Counted from the stretch's first letter, positions 1 to 9,016 are shown. The stretch: 64,000 bases of DNA from Curtobacterium sp. VKM Ac-2865 (GCF_015350905.1 NZ_JADKRZ010000003.1:1-64000), one strand, 5' to 3'. The notes: a model not told the origin generated them from the letters alone. Translations and numbers: made by a program.

Positions 1-124
1 GACCGGCACCACCGTCCACGTCTCCGCCGACGCCGCGAAGCTGCTCAACAGCACCTTCAAGACCGACGCCGTCAAGGCAGGCCTGCTCGTCGGCACCGCC
101 ACGATCACCGCCCAGATCAAGTAA
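1..124 (+). CDS. 3' end of an unrecognised protein (start lies before the window)
   Basis: An open frame enters the window in phase 2 and ends at TAA (122-124). The 40 visible residues alternate hydrophobic and small polar residues and end in TATITAQIK, which looks like the last strands of a beta-rich, perhaps secreted, domain. Codon use is typical of the region and a strong hairpin follows 35 nt later, which supports a real gene end. Too little is visible to assign a family; no function is claimed. Confidence 0.6.
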   Translation, partial: TGTTVHVSADAAKLLNSTFKTDAVKAGLLVGTATITAQIK

Positions 125-159
125 CACCCCCGCGGGCACGCCCCGCACGCACCACCCAC

Positions 160-191
160 GAGAACGCCGCCCCAGCCGGGGCGGCGTTCTC
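160..191 (+). terminator. Rho-independent-type hairpin
   Basis: A perfect 14-bp stem (GAGAACGCCGCCCC / GGGGCGGCGTTCTC) with a 4-nt loop AGCC lies 35 nt after the TAA at 124. There is no T-run, as is usual in high-GC actinobacteria. Confidence 0.8.
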
Positions 192-343
192 TGCGTTGCT
201 CGGGGGTCCAGGCGTCACGGGCCCATTCGATGCCGGTTCCCCTCCGCGACGATGACAGATCCGGTCGTCTCCGCCCGAGATTCCCGAACCAGATCCGTCA
301 CCCCGCTGGCCACGAACCACCGCGCCCACGGACAAGCGCCGAT

Positions 344-458
344 CGAACGACCCGCCACGCGCGAAGCAACCCATCACGGATGCGTTGGGAAGCGGAATCG
401 AGCGTGGGAGGTCAGAACGAACGACCCCGTACGCGCGAAACGACCCGCTGCGCGCGGA
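344..458. repeat. Imperfect short repeats in a gene-free stretch (192-503)
   Basis: The 312-nt gap between the first hairpin and the ABC ATPase stop holds no convincing gene. It contains three related units of about 22 nt, at 344-365, 418-439 and 436-458, each reading roughly CGAACGACCCgNNaCGCGCGAA; a weaker copy may start near 313. They are not in a coding frame. Their role is unknown; they may simply be intergenic filler typical of this genome. Confidence 0.5.
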
Positions 459-503
459 GTCACACGCTGCGCGTGGGACGAGCCGCCCAGCCACCCGTCG
501 GCG

Positions 504-1271
504 TCAGCGCGGCAGGCGCGGCACCGCGTCGAGCAGCGCCCGCGTGTAGTCCGACTCCGGAGCGGCCAGCACCCGGGCGGTGTCCCCCTGCTCGACGACG
601 CGCCCGCCACGGAGCACCACGGTCGCCGCACACAGCCGCGCGACCACGGCCAGGTCGTGGGAGACGAGCACGATCGTCATGCCGTGCTCCTCGGCGAGCC
701 GCTCGAACAGCTCGAGCACCGCGACCCGCGTCGTCAGGTCGAGCGCGCTGACGGGTTCGTCGGCCACGAGCACCCGCGGCCCGGACACCACGGCACGGGC
801 GATGGCGATGCGCTGGCGCTGTCCGCCGGAGAACTCGTGCGGGTAGCGACGGCCGGCGTCGGCGTCGAGCCCGACGTCCCGCAGGGCTGCGGCGACGCGG
901 TCGGTGGCCTCGGAACCGGACGCCACCCCGAGGGACCGGAGCGGCTCCCCCACGATGCGGTCCACGCGCTGCCGGGGGTCCAGCGACGAGTACGGGTCCT
1001 GGAACACCGGCTGCACGGCCGTGCGGAAGCGGTGCATGCCGGCGCGGTCCCGCAGGTCGAGCGCCGAGCCGTCGAAGGACACCGTGCCGGAGTCGGGCGA
1101 TGCGAGCCCGAGGAGCATCCGGAGCACCGTGGTCTTGCCGGCGCCGGACTCCCCGACGATGCCGAGGTGCTGCCCGGGCTGGACGGCGAAGGACACGTCG
1201 TCGAGGGCGAGCCCCGCGTGCCGCCCCGGGTACCGGAACGCGACGTCGTCGAGTGCGAGCAGGGCGGTCAT
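504..1271 (-). CDS. Oligopeptide-type ABC transporter ATP-binding protein (DppF/OppF class)
   Basis: A 255-residue ATPase that would energise import of peptides or similar solutes at the membrane. Walker A is GESGAGKT (about residues 40-47), the Q-loop region is VFQDPYSSLDPRQ, the signature is FSGGQRQRIAIAR, Walker B is VLVADEP and the switch His is in VSHDL. The ATG at 1271 overlaps the stop of the upstream ATPase gene by 4 nt (1268-1271), so translation is probably coupled. It is the last gene of the minus-strand importer operon (5509 to 504). Substrate is unknown; peptides, nickel or opines are all carried by this family. Confidence 0.93.
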   Translation of the reverse strand: MTALLALDDVAFRYPGRHAGLALDDVSFAVQPGQHLGIVGESGAGKTTVLRMLLGLASPDSGTVSFDGSALDLRDRAGMHRFRTAVQPVFQDPYSSLDPRQRVDRIVGEPLRSLGVASGSEATDRVAAALRDVGLDADAGRRYPHEFSGGQRQRIAIARAVVSGPRVLVADEPVSALDLTTRVAVLELFERLAEEHGMTIVLVSHDLAVVARLCAATVVLRGGRVVEQGDTARVLAAPESDYTRALLDAVPRLPR

Positions 1272-2077
1272 CGGGGTCCTCCTCGGCCGCGGTCGAGCGC
1301 GTCCTGCAGTGCCCGCGCGCTCCCGATGAGCCGCTGCGTGTACGGGTGGCTCGGCGCCGCGATGACGTCCCGCACGGGCCCCTGCTCGACGGCACGCCCG
1401 TGCTCGAGCACGAGCACCCGGTCGACCGTGCGGGCGACCACGGACAGGTCGTGGCTGATGAAGAGCATGCCCATGCCACGGTCGGCGACGGCCCGGTCGA
1501 GCAGGTCGAGCACCTCCGACTGCACCGTGACGTCGAGCGCGGTGGTGGGCTCGTCCGCGATGAGGACCCGCGGTCGACAGGCCAGCGCCATCGCGATCGC
1601 GACGCGCTGCCGCTGTCCGCCGGAGAGCTCCCACGGGAACGCGCGGGACACCCGGTCGGGGTCGGGCAGGGCGACGTCGACGATCGCCTCGCGCACGGCG
1701 GACCGCAGGGCCTCGCCGCGCAGCCCCCGGTGCCGGCGCAGCGGCTCGGCGATCTGGTCGCCGGCGCGCATGATCGGGTCGAGCGCGGTCATCGGCTCCT
1801 GGAACACCGGCGCGACGGCGGCACCGCGGACGCCACGGAGCGCCCGCTCGGTCGCACCGACCACCTCGACGTCCCCGACCCGGATCGAGCCGGTGACCGT
1901 CAGGGCGGACGGCAGCAGGCCCAGCACGGCGAGCGCAGTGAGCGACTTGCCGCTGCCGGACTCCCCCACGATGCCGAGGCGGCCGCCGTCCTCGACGGCG
2001 AACGAGACGCCGTCGACGAGCGCCGCACCGTCGGCGGTGGTGATGCGCAGGTCGGTGACCTCGATGGCGGGGCTCAT
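1268..2077 (-). CDS. Oligopeptide-type ABC transporter ATP-binding protein (DppD/OppD class)
   Basis: A 269-residue ATPase, partner of the next one in a heterodimeric engine. Walker A GESGSGKS lies at residues 38-45, followed by VFQEPMTALDP, signature LSGGQRQRVAIA, Walker B LIADEPTTALD and ISHDLSVV. The C-terminal stretch SHPYTQRLI is the conserved tail of the oligopeptide ATPase subfamily. The start ATG at 2077 overlaps the permease stop at 2074. A longer open frame runs upstream but has no homology and covers the permease gene, so it was not used. Confidence 0.93.
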   Translation of the reverse strand: MSPAIEVTDLRITTADGAALVDGVSFAVEDGGRLGIVGESGSGKSLTALAVLGLLPSALTVTGSIRVGDVEVVGATERALRGVRGAAVAPVFQEPMTALDPIMRAGDQIAEPLRRHRGLRGEALRSAVREAIVDVALPDPDRVSRAFPWELSGGQRQRVAIAMALACRPRVLIADEPTTALDVTVQSEVLDLLDRAVADRGMGMLFISHDLSVVARTVDRVLVLEHGRAVEQGPVRDVIAAPSHPYTQRLIGSARALQDALDRGRGGPR

Positions 2078-2985
2078 CCGAGCCTCCTGTCCGGCTCTTC
2101 GGTGTCCGTCGCTTCTGGGGTGGTCGTGACCGGCACGGCCGGGAGGCTCGGTGCGGCTCCGCGCGTCGCTCGCCGTCCGCGGCGGGTCGGGTCCGCGACG
2201 TCGCGCAGACCGTCCGCCAGCAGGTTCGCGCCGATGACCAGGGCGACGAGCGCGAGGCCGGGTGCGAGGACGCCGGCGGGTGCCTCGAAGGCGGTCTGCT
2301 GGGCGTCCTGGAGCATCCGGCCCCACGACGCGTTGGGCGGCGGGGCGCCGAGACCGAGGTAGGACAGGCTGGCCTCGGCGAGCACCGCGAGCCCGAACTG
2401 CAGCGCGAGGTTGACCGCGAGCGTCGGCCAGATGTTCGGCAGCACGTGCTCGGTGACCACGCGCGCCCACGAGGTGCCGGAGGTCCTGGACGCGGTGACG
2501 TACTCCTGTCGGAGGACCCGCCGGGCCAGGATCCGGACCAGTCGGGCGACGACGGCGGTCATCACGAGGCCGATGGCGATGATCGCGGTGCCGAGGGAGG
2601 CGCCCCGCGCAGCGACGAGGAGCATCGCGACGAGCAGCGTCGGGAACGCGATGACGATGTCGAGGACGGCGGACAGGGTGTCGTCGAGCCAGGGTCGCGC
2701 GAACGCGGCGGCCAGGCCGACCGCGGTACCGAGGACCCCGCCGACCAGGACCGCGCCGAGGCCGGTGGCGAGCGCGATCCGCGCACCGATGAGCAGCTGG
2801 GTGGCGAGGTCGCGGCCGAGGGTGTCGGTGCCGAGCCAGTGCGCGCCGCCGGGCGGAGTCAACCGGCTGCCGGACGTGTCGTACAGCGAGTACGGCAGCC
2901 AGATCAGCGAGACGACCGCGGCGACGACGACCAGGCCGACGAGCACGATGCCCACGGTCAGGGACACCGAGCGGCGGGCGCTCAT
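2074..2985 (-). CDS. Oligopeptide-type ABC transporter permease (DppC class)
   Basis: A 303-residue inner-membrane permease with about six membrane segments. The first helix is near residues 10-30 and is followed by the DppC-type external loop with HWLGTDTLGRDL. The coupling-helix motif region reads EYVTASRTSGTSWARVVTEHVLPN and is followed by a helix-rich end. The C-terminus has a charged tail (about residues 270-303) that is longer than needed. The ATG at 2985 overlaps the DppB-like stop by 4 nt. Confidence 0.92.
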   Translation of the reverse strand: MSARRSVSLTVGIVLVGLVVVAAVVSLIWLPYSLYDTSGSRLTPPGGAHWLGTDTLGRDLATQLLIGARIALATGLGAVLVGGVLGTAVGLAAAFARPWLDDTLSAVLDIVIAFPTLLVAMLLVAARGASLGTAIIAIGLVMTAVVARLVRILARRVLRQEYVTASRTSGTSWARVVTEHVLPNIWPTLAVNLALQFGLAVLAEASLSYLGLGAPPPNASWGRMLQDAQQTAFEAPAGVLAPGLALVALVIGANLLADGLRDVADPTRRGRRATRGAAPSLPAVPVTTTPEATDTEEPDRRLG

Positions 2986-3944
2986 CGGTTCCCCGAGACA
3001 CTCGAGCGCAGGCGCGGGTCGACGATGCGCTGCACGACGTCGGCGATGAACCCGATCACGAGGACGGCGACGGTGGAGACGAGGAGCACGCCCTGGATGC
3101 TCGGGTAGTCGTGCTGCTCGATCCCGGTGATGAGCATGCTGCCGAGGCCCGGCAGGGCGAAGACGCTCTCGACGACGACCGCGCCGAGGAACGTCGATGC
3201 GAGCTCGATGCCGAGGACCGCGATCACGGGGACGACCGCGGACCGGACGCCGTGGCGCAGGAACGCCGACGCGGTGGAGGCCCCGAGTGCCCGGGCGGTG
3301 CGGATGTGGTCGGCGCCGAGGACGTCGAGCACCGCGCTCCGGATGTAGCGGGCGATCGACGCCGTCATCACGACGGCCACGGTGATGATCGGCAGCGCCA
3401 GCGACTGCAGCGCGTCGCCCGGGTACGTCCAGTCGTCGCGGGGGAAGCCGCTCGACGGCAGGAGCCCCCACTGCAGCGACACGACCTGGACGAGCAGGAT
3501 GCCGATCCAGAAGACGGGGACCGCGATGCCGAGCTGCGTGATGCCGGAGAGCAGCACCCCGTACCAGCGGTCGGCCCGGGCGGCGGCGACGAACCCGACG
3601 ACGCTGGCGACGACCACGGCGACGACGAACGCGATGAGCGTCAGCGGCACGGTCACGACCAGGCGCTGCGCGAGGTCCGGCAGCACCGGCAGGCCGCTCG
3701 TGAAGGACGTGCCGAGGTCGAGGTGCAGCATCTGCCCGAACCAGTGCACGAACTGCTGCGCCAGCGGTTGGTCGGAGCCGACCGCCCGCCGTGCCGCTGC
3801 GACCTGGTCGGGTGTGGCGTTCGCCGCGAGGAGGGCGTTCGCCGGGTCACCGGGCAGGATCCGCAGGAGCGCGAACACCACGACCAGGGACGCCGCGAGC
3901 GACAGCACGAGGATGCCGAGGCGGCGGAGGACGTACGCGGTCAT
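2982..3944 (-). CDS. Oligopeptide-type ABC transporter permease (DppB class)
   Basis: A 320-residue permease. It opens with the DppB hallmark YVLRRLGILVLSLAASLVVVF and then RILPGDPA, followed by five further membrane helices. The cytoplasmic coupling loop is YIRSAVLDVLGADHIRTARA (about residues 210-230). It lies 62 nt downstream of the binding-protein gene and pairs with the DppC-like gene to form the channel. Confidence 0.92.
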   Translation of the reverse strand: MTAYVLRRLGILVLSLAASLVVVFALLRILPGDPANALLAANATPDQVAAARRAVGSDQPLAQQFVHWFGQMLHLDLGTSFTSGLPVLPDLAQRLVVTVPLTLIAFVVAVVVASVVGFVAAARADRWYGVLLSGITQLGIAVPVFWIGILLVQVVSLQWGLLPSSGFPRDDWTYPGDALQSLALPIITVAVVMTASIARYIRSAVLDVLGADHIRTARALGASTASAFLRHGVRSAVVPVIAVLGIELASTFLGAVVVESVFALPGLGSMLITGIEQHDYPSIQGVLLVSTVAVLVIGFIADVVQRIVDPRLRSSVSGNR

Positions 3945-4006
3945 GGGGTGGTGCGGATCCTGCCTGGTGGGTGTCGGTGCGGGGCCGGCGCGTTCGCCGT
4001 CCGCGA

Positions 4007-5509
4007 CTACGAGACGGTGATGCCGGAGACGGGGAACTGCGAGTTCAGCCCGTTCTTCCAGTATCCCGTGACGTCCTTGTCCGACACGACGATCTGCGGG
4101 TACAGGTACAGCCAGTCACTCGCCGCGTCCTTGACGATCTGCTCGTTCGCCTGCTTGAGCAGCTCGGTCTGCTGGTCCTCGGACGTGGCCTGCTCGGCGT
4201 CCGCGATGTCCTGCTGCACGTCGGCGTTGTCGTACCCGAAGTAGAAGTCGGGGTCGCCGTAGAAGACGACGTCACGGTCGTTGACGTGCTCCTGCAGCGT
4301 CGCCTCGAAGTCGTGCTGCTGGTACACCTTCGTGTACCACTCGTCGGCGCTGATCGTGTTGATGTCGACGGTCACGCCGACCTTCTTCAGCGCGCTCTGC
4401 AGGTACTGCGCGACCGCGGGGTGCGGGTCGTACGACGGGGTGTCCAGCGTGAACGTGAAGCCGTCGGCGTGACCGGCCTGCGCGAGCAGGTCCTTCGCCT
4501 TGGCCGGGTCGTACGCGTTGACGCTCGTCAGGTCCTGGTACCAGGGGTCGGTCGGCGGGACCATCGACCCGTTCACCGTGCCGTAGTCACCCCAGATCGC
4601 CTTGAGCAGGGCCTTGCGGTCGACGGCGGCCGAGATCGCCTGGCGGAGCTTCACGTCCGTGAACGGCCCCTTCGCGTCGTTGAACGCCAGGAGCTCCTTC
4701 GTGGTCGAGTCGCCCTCGCTCACCGTGTACTTGGACGTGTCGGCCGTGAACCGGGAGAGCGCGTCCGGGGACTGGATGCTCGTGACGACGTCGACGCGGC
4801 CACTGGCCAGGGCGTTCGAGAGCGTCGAGGCACTGGTGAAGTAGTCGAACTCGACGCCACCGTTCGCGGGCTTCTTCCCCCAGTAGTCCGCGAAGGGCTC
4901 GAGGGTGAGCGAGGAACCGCGCTTGAACGTGCCGAGCGTGTACGGCCCGGTGCCGTTCTCCTCGGTCTTGAGCTTCGTGGCGTCCGCGGGCACGATCCAC
5001 ACGTACGACAGGTTGTAGACGAACGAGATCGAGCGCTTCGACAGCGTCACCTCGACGGTGTCGTCGTCAGGGGTGGCGATCGACTTCACGACGGCCAGGC
5101 TCGACTTCCGCGACGACTGCGAGTCCTCGGCGGTCACGCGCTCGATCGAGCTCTTGACGTCGGCGCTCGTGAGCGTGCCACCGTCGTGGAACTTGACGCC
5201 CTTGCGGAGCGTGAACGTGTAGGTCAGGCCGTCGGAGGACGTCTTGTAGGACGTAGCGAGCAGCGGGGTGACCTTGCCGTCGTCGCCGAGGCGGAACAGG
5301 CCCTCGTAGACGTTGTCCTGGAAGGCCTCGTTGACGCCCTGGCCACCGCCGTCGACGTTGGAGAGGTTGGTCGGCTCGTAGAGGGAGCCGATCGCCACGG
5401 TGGCGTCGGCGCCGGAGGACGAGCCGCCGTTCGAGGACGAGCAGCCGGCGAGGGCGAGGCTCAGGGCGATGCCGGATGCGACGAGCGCGGCTGCGGTGCG
5501 GGACTTCAC
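4007..5509 (-). CDS. Extracellular solute-binding lipoprotein, family 5 (DppA/OppA class)
   Basis: A 500-residue lipoprotein that captures solute outside the membrane and hands it to the DppBC-like channel. A short signal peptide ends in the lipobox ALAGC with the lipidated Cys at residue 23, followed by a Ser/Gly-rich linker. The body has typical SBP_bac_5 features: NVYEGLFRL, YTFTLRKGVKFHDG, and VTVDINTISADEWYTK. The start is GTG at 5509 with AGGAG just upstream. It heads the import operon; 81 nt separate it from the upstream DUF1684 gene. Confidence 0.93.
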   Translation of the reverse strand: MKSRTAAALVASGIALSLALAGCSSSNGGSSSGADATVAIGSLYEPTNLSNVDGGGQGVNEAFQDNVYEGLFRLGDDGKVTPLLATSYKTSSDGLTYTFTLRKGVKFHDGGTLTSADVKSSIERVTAEDSQSSRKSSLAVVKSIATPDDDTVEVTLSKRSISFVYNLSYVWIVPADATKLKTEENGTGPYTLGTFKRGSSLTLEPFADYWGKKPANGGVEFDYFTSASTLSNALASGRVDVVTSIQSPDALSRFTADTSKYTVSEGDSTTKELLAFNDAKGPFTDVKLRQAISAAVDRKALLKAIWGDYGTVNGSMVPPTDPWYQDLTSVNAYDPAKAKDLLAQAGHADGFTFTLDTPSYDPHPAVAQYLQSALKKVGVTVDINTISADEWYTKVYQQHDFEATLQEHVNDRDVVFYGDPDFYFGYDNADVQQDIADAEQATSEDQQTELLKQANEQIVKDAASDWLYLYPQIVVSDKDVTGYWKNGLNSQFPVSGITVS

Positions 5510-5590
5510 GGGACTCCTGGTCGTTCGGGGTCGGGTTCGGGGGGTGGTGCTCGGTGGGGGCGACGGCCGGTGCCGGGTCGCTCCCGTCTG

Positions 5591-6331
5591 TCAGGCCTGG
5601 TTCGCGACGTACCGCTCGCCGGCGTTGACCGGCACGTGCAGGCGGTTCTGGAACGGCGGCAGCGGGCAGTTGTACTGGTCGCTGAACCCGCACGGCGGCA
5701 CGAAGGCCTGGTTGAAGTCGAGGACGACGTCGGACTCCTCGCCCGTCGTTGACCCCGCCGGACGCTCCACGAAGAGGAAGCGGCCGGTGCCGTAGGTGCG
5801 GTCGGCGTCGTCGGTGCTGCGGTTCGTCGGGTCGCCGAAGACCAGGAGCAGGGTGCCGTCGTCGTCGAAGGCGCTCAGCGTGTACGAGCGGCCGTCGATC
5901 GTCGCCGTGATGTCGCCGGGGACGACCAGGTCGCGCGTGGCACCGGCGGCGTCGCGGAGGTGCTCGTAGGGGATGGTGCGGCCGGGCTCGGCGGGGGTGA
6001 AGTGCGCGGTGATGCGCCAGGCCGGGTCGTAGGGGAAGACCGGGACCTCGACGAAGGACCGGTTCGCCGGGGACTCGGCGTCCCACAGGCGGTAGCCGTG
6101 CTCGGGCGCCCCGGTGTCGAGGTCCTTCCGGTGCACGGCGGTCGCCACGACGCTCGCGGGCTGACCGTCGAGGACCGCCTCGAGGTCGGGCTCGGTGCCG
6201 TCCGGCAGCCAGACCGTGGACACGAGTGCGAGGTCGCCCTGCGGGCCGGTCACCCGCTGGCGGCGCGCCTGTCGCCAGTCGTGCCAGGAGGAGGGGGCGT
6301 CGTTCGTCGTGTCCGCGTCGGTGATGCTCAT
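5591..6331 (-). CDS. DUF1684 family protein
   Basis: A 246-residue soluble protein of the DUF1684 family, function unknown. The diagnostic C-terminal segment reads DFNQAFVPPCGFSDQYNC followed by PLPPFQNRL, matching the family consensus of an FN..Y/F.PPC....CPLPP..N pattern. The ATG at 6331 is preferred; an in-frame TTG at 6343 would add four residues and neither has a clear ribosome site. It lies between a TetR gene and the peptide importer, all on the minus strand, so it may belong to that operon. In other actinobacteria DUF1684 genes often sit beside transport or peptidase genes, which does not fix a role. Confidence 0.85.
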   Translation of the reverse strand: MSITDADTTNDAPSSWHDWRQARRQRVTGPQGDLALVSTVWLPDGTEPDLEAVLDGQPASVVATAVHRKDLDTGAPEHGYRLWDAESPANRSFVEVPVFPYDPAWRITAHFTPAEPGRTIPYEHLRDAAGATRDLVVPGDITATIDGRSYTLSAFDDDGTLLLVFGDPTNRSTDDADRTYGTGRFLFVERPAGSTTGEESDVVLDFNQAFVPPCGFSDQYNCPLPPFQNRLHVPVNAGERYVANQA

Positions 6332-6423
6332 CGGGATCGACAATCGCAGACCGGCGCTCGGTATTCCCCTGCAGCGTCACACGGAGCAACACCTGTGGTC
6401 GTGGCGGGTGCGCTCGGTGCGGC

Positions 6424-7053
6424 TCAGGACCAGCTGCCGTCGTCCCGCCCGAGGTGGTCGCGCCCGAGCTCGGTGACCGGGACGGCACCGAGGCTGGTGA
6501 GCCCGATGTCGAGCAGCGTCGCGCGGGACGCCCCCGACCCGCCGAGTGTCGCCATGCCCTCCATCACCGCGCAGAAGTACGCCCCGAGCGAGTCGGCGTC
6601 CGCGTCCGGGTCGACCTCGCCGGCCTCCTGCGCGTCGACGATGCACGCCGCGTAGTGCGCCCGCATCGTGTCGAACGCCGTGGCCACCGCCGACGCCACC
6701 TGCGGGTCGTGGGCCCCGAGCTCGACCGCGGCCTTCGTGAACAGCGACGGAGCAGCCTGCGCCGACCCGTGCGTCACCGCCACGTGCACGAGCTGCGCCC
6801 GGATCCGGGTGACGGGGTGGTCCGACCCGTGCCGGATGGTCTCGACGGCGTCCACCGCCTCGGCCGTGTCGCTGAGGAACGCCCGCATGAAGAGCTCCCG
6901 CTTGCCACCGAACGCGTTGTAGAGGCTCTGGCGGGCGAGCCCCGTCGCCTCGAGCAGGGCGTCGAGGGAGGTGCCGGCGAACCCGGTGTCGGCGAACGCC
7001 TGGCGTGCGCGGGCGACGACGTCGGCCTCGTCGAAGGTACGGGGTCTGGGCAC
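6424..7053 (-). CDS. TetR/AcrR family repressor
   Basis: A 209-residue regulator. The N-terminal helix-turn-helix covers about residues 8-50 with the recognition segment TGLARQSLYNAFGGKRELF. The ligand domain is of the TetR_C type seen in repressors that sense reactive or small organic compounds. The GTG at 7053 is chosen because GAGGAG lies 4 to 9 nt upstream; a TTG at 7089 is in frame but falls inside the operator. It is divergent from the SDR gene at 7139 and the shared gap holds a long palindrome, so it very likely represses both. Confidence 0.9.
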   Translation of the reverse strand: MPRPRTFDEADVVARARQAFADTGFAGTSLDALLEATGLARQSLYNAFGGKRELFMRAFLSDTAEAVDAVETIRHGSDHPVTRIRAQLVHVAVTHGSAQAAPSLFTKAAVELGAHDPQVASAVATAFDTMRAHYAACIVDAQEAGEVDPDADADSLGAYFCAVMEGMATLGGSGASRATLLDIGLTSLGAVPVTELGRDHLGRDDGSWS

Positions 7054-7070
7054 AGGGCTCCTCGGAGTTC

Positions 7071-7117
7071 TTGACTGATCGGTCCACAACGACGTACGTT
7101 GTGGATCACGCAGTCAA
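7071..7117. promoter_or_regulatory. Divergent promoter region with a 47-nt two-tier palindrome (TetR operator)
   Basis: Outer arms TTGACTG (7071-7077) and CAGTCAA (7111-7117) and an inner palindrome TCCACAACG-acgta-CGTTGTGGA (7083-7105) share one centre at 7094. TTGACT on each strand is a good -35 box; on the plus strand TACGTT (7095-7100) is a possible -10 with an 18-nt spacer. The TetR dimer(s) would therefore block both promoters. Confidence 0.8.
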
Positions 7118-7138
7118 AAACTACACGGGAGGACCATC

Positions 7139-7885
7139 ATGGGCCACACACTGCAGGACAAGACCGCACTCGTCACCGGCGGGACGTCGGGGATCGGGCT
7201 GGCCGTCGTCCGACGGTTCGTCGAGGAGGGCGCGCACGTCGTCGTCACCGGTCGACGCCAGCCGCAGCTCGACGCCGTCTCGGCCGAGTTCGGCGACGCG
7301 GTGACCGCCGTCCGGGCAGACGCGTCCGACTCCACCGACGTGGCGACGCTGTTCGAGGCCGTCGCCGCACGTGGCACCGGGCTCGACGCCGTGCACGTGA
7401 ACGCCGGCGGCGGGGCGTTCGGGCCCCTGGCCGACGTGACCGCCGACGACGTCGACACCGCCTTCGCGACGAACGTCCGCGGGGCCGCCCTCACGGTGCA
7501 GGGCGCGCTGCCGTTCCTCCGTGACGGCGCCGCGATCGTCGTCACCGGTTCCACCTCCGCCTCCGGCACCGAGCCGGCTCTGGGCCTCTACGGTGCGTCG
7601 AAGGCCGCCGTCACCGCGATGACGCGCACCTGGGCGGCCGAGCTGGCGCCCCGCGGCATCCGCATCAACACCGTCACCCCTGGGCCGACCGAGACCCCGG
7701 GCCTCGCGGGCCTGTCCCCGGACGCCCCGGACGCGCTGCTCGAGCAGATGGCCGCCGGGATGCCGATCGGTCGCCTGCTCCGGCCGGAGGAGGTCGCCGC
7801 CGCCGTCCTGTTCCTGGTGTCGGACCAGAGCTCGGGCATGACCGGCAGCGAGCTCGTCGTCGACGGCGGCAGCACGATCGCCTGA
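7139..7885 (+). CDS. Short-chain dehydrogenase/reductase (SDR)
   Basis: A 248-residue classical SDR oxidoreductase using NAD(P)H. The nucleotide motif TGGTSGIG is at residues 13-20, NAG at 88-90, the catalytic Ser near 138-142, and YGASK gives Tyr151 and Lys155. GRR after the second strand favours NADP(H). The C-terminal VVDGGSTIA is typical. A GGGAGG ribosome site precedes the ATG. The substrate is unknown; control by the adjacent TetR suggests induction by an organic or electrophilic compound. Confidence 0.92.
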   Translation: MGHTLQDKTALVTGGTSGIGLAVVRRFVEEGAHVVVTGRRQPQLDAVSAEFGDAVTAVRADASDSTDVATLFEAVAARGTGLDAVHVNAGGGAFGPLADVTADDVDTAFATNVRGAALTVQGALPFLRDGAAIVVTGSTSASGTEPALGLYGASKAAVTAMTRTWAAELAPRGIRINTVTPGPTETPGLAGLSPDAPDALLEQMAAGMPIGRLLRPEEVAAAVLFLVSDQSSGMTGSELVVDGGSTIA

Positions 7886-7897
7886 CCGGAGCACGCA

Positions 7898-7936
7898 GGG
7901 GCGTCCGCCGCGCACTGGGGGCACGGCGGACGCCCC
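7898..7936 (+). terminator. Hairpin terminator after the SDR gene
   Basis: A 12-bp perfect stem GGGGCGTCCGCC (7898-7909) / GGCGGACGCCCC (7925-7936) with a 15-nt loop begins 13 nt after the SDR stop. Confidence 0.75.
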
Positions 7937-7979
7937 GGACACGGCAGACTGCAGGGACCCGAATCCAGGAGTGTTCTTC

Positions 7980-8990
7980 ATGTTCGTCGCCGCCATCGTC
8001 TTCCTCGTCGCCGCGCTCGTCGCGCTGTCCTTCCGCGGACGGACCTACACGATCCCGGAGCGCCCGGCCACCCCGGGCCGCGAGGCCCGTCCAGCGCTCA
8101 CCACCCGTCGCCCGAACACGGTCGCCACCTGGACCGCCGTCAGCGCCGGCGTGCTCTTCGTCGGCTTCACCATCGCGAGCACCGTCTACGCGCAGGACAC
8201 GGGCGAGTCGAAGGTGCAGGTCGACATCTCCGGCAACATCGTCGGGCAGACCACGGACTCCGGCTTCCACGTCAAGGCCCCGTGGGCGACGCTGCACACG
8301 TTCAACATCCGCAACCAGACCGTCACGTACATCAACTCCGTGAACGGCTCCGACTCGGACAACAACGGCAACATCCGCTCCGGCCCGTTCGTCACCGTGC
8401 AGGACCAGGACGGCGTCTCGTCGAACATCAGCCTGAACCTGCAGTACAGCATCGACGCGAAGTCGGTCACCGACATCTACCGGTCCTACAAGACCGAGGA
8501 GAACTTCAAGACGCAGTTCATCGGCAACTCGGTGCGCAGCGTCGTCCGCCAGGTGCCGAACGACTTCACGACCATCGAGCTGATCACCAAGCGCGGGTCG
8601 GTCGAGAAGTCGATGATCCAGGCGCTCGAGAAGCGGTGGAAGGGCTCCGGCGTGCACGTCGACAACTTCTCGCTGCAGGAGATCACGCCGCCGAAGTCCG
8701 TCATCGACTCCTACGCCGCAGCGCAGCAGGCCCAGATCCAGGTGACGAAGGAGCGCGCGCTGCTCGATGCCAAGAAGGTGCAGGCGCAGCAGCAGGTCGC
8801 CGAGGCCCAGGGCCAGGCCGACGCGAACAAGGTGCTCAACGCACAGCCGCTCTCCGACGCCGCACTGAAGCAGCGTGAGATCGAGGCCCTCAAGAGCGCC
8901 GGCGACAACGGCTCGCTCATCGTCGTGCCGCAGGGCACGGACAACATCCTCAGCCTGCCGGGGACCGGCAGGGGCTCGTCGACCAAGTGA
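7980..8990 (+). CDS. SPFH/Band 7 domain membrane protein (prohibitin-like)
   Basis: A 336-residue protein with a membrane helix at the N-terminus and a second near residues 48-65, then an SPFH (prohibitin/stomatin) domain of about 170 residues and an Ala/Gln/Lys-rich coiled coil (about 245-290) that would drive ring assembly. The family scaffolds membrane microdomains and regulates membrane proteases; that role is inferred for this protein. The ATG at 7980 is chosen because AGGAG ends 8 nt upstream; a GTG at 7971 overlaps that ribosome site. It is followed by a long palindrome that also serves the convergent TetR gene. Confidence 0.88.
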   Translation: MFVAAIVFLVAALVALSFRGRTYTIPERPATPGREARPALTTRRPNTVATWTAVSAGVLFVGFTIASTVYAQDTGESKVQVDISGNIVGQTTDSGFHVKAPWATLHTFNIRNQTVTYINSVNGSDSDNNGNIRSGPFVTVQDQDGVSSNISLNLQYSIDAKSVTDIYRSYKTEENFKTQFIGNSVRSVVRQVPNDFTTIELITKRGSVEKSMIQALEKRWKGSGVHVDNFSLQEITPPKSVIDSYAAAQQAQIQVTKERALLDAKKVQAQQQVAEAQGQADANKVLNAQPLSDAALKQREIEALKSAGDNGSLIVVPQGTDNILSLPGTGRGSSTK

Positions 8991-9016
8991 CGGTCGGGCC
9001 CGTCCCGGCCCGCTGA

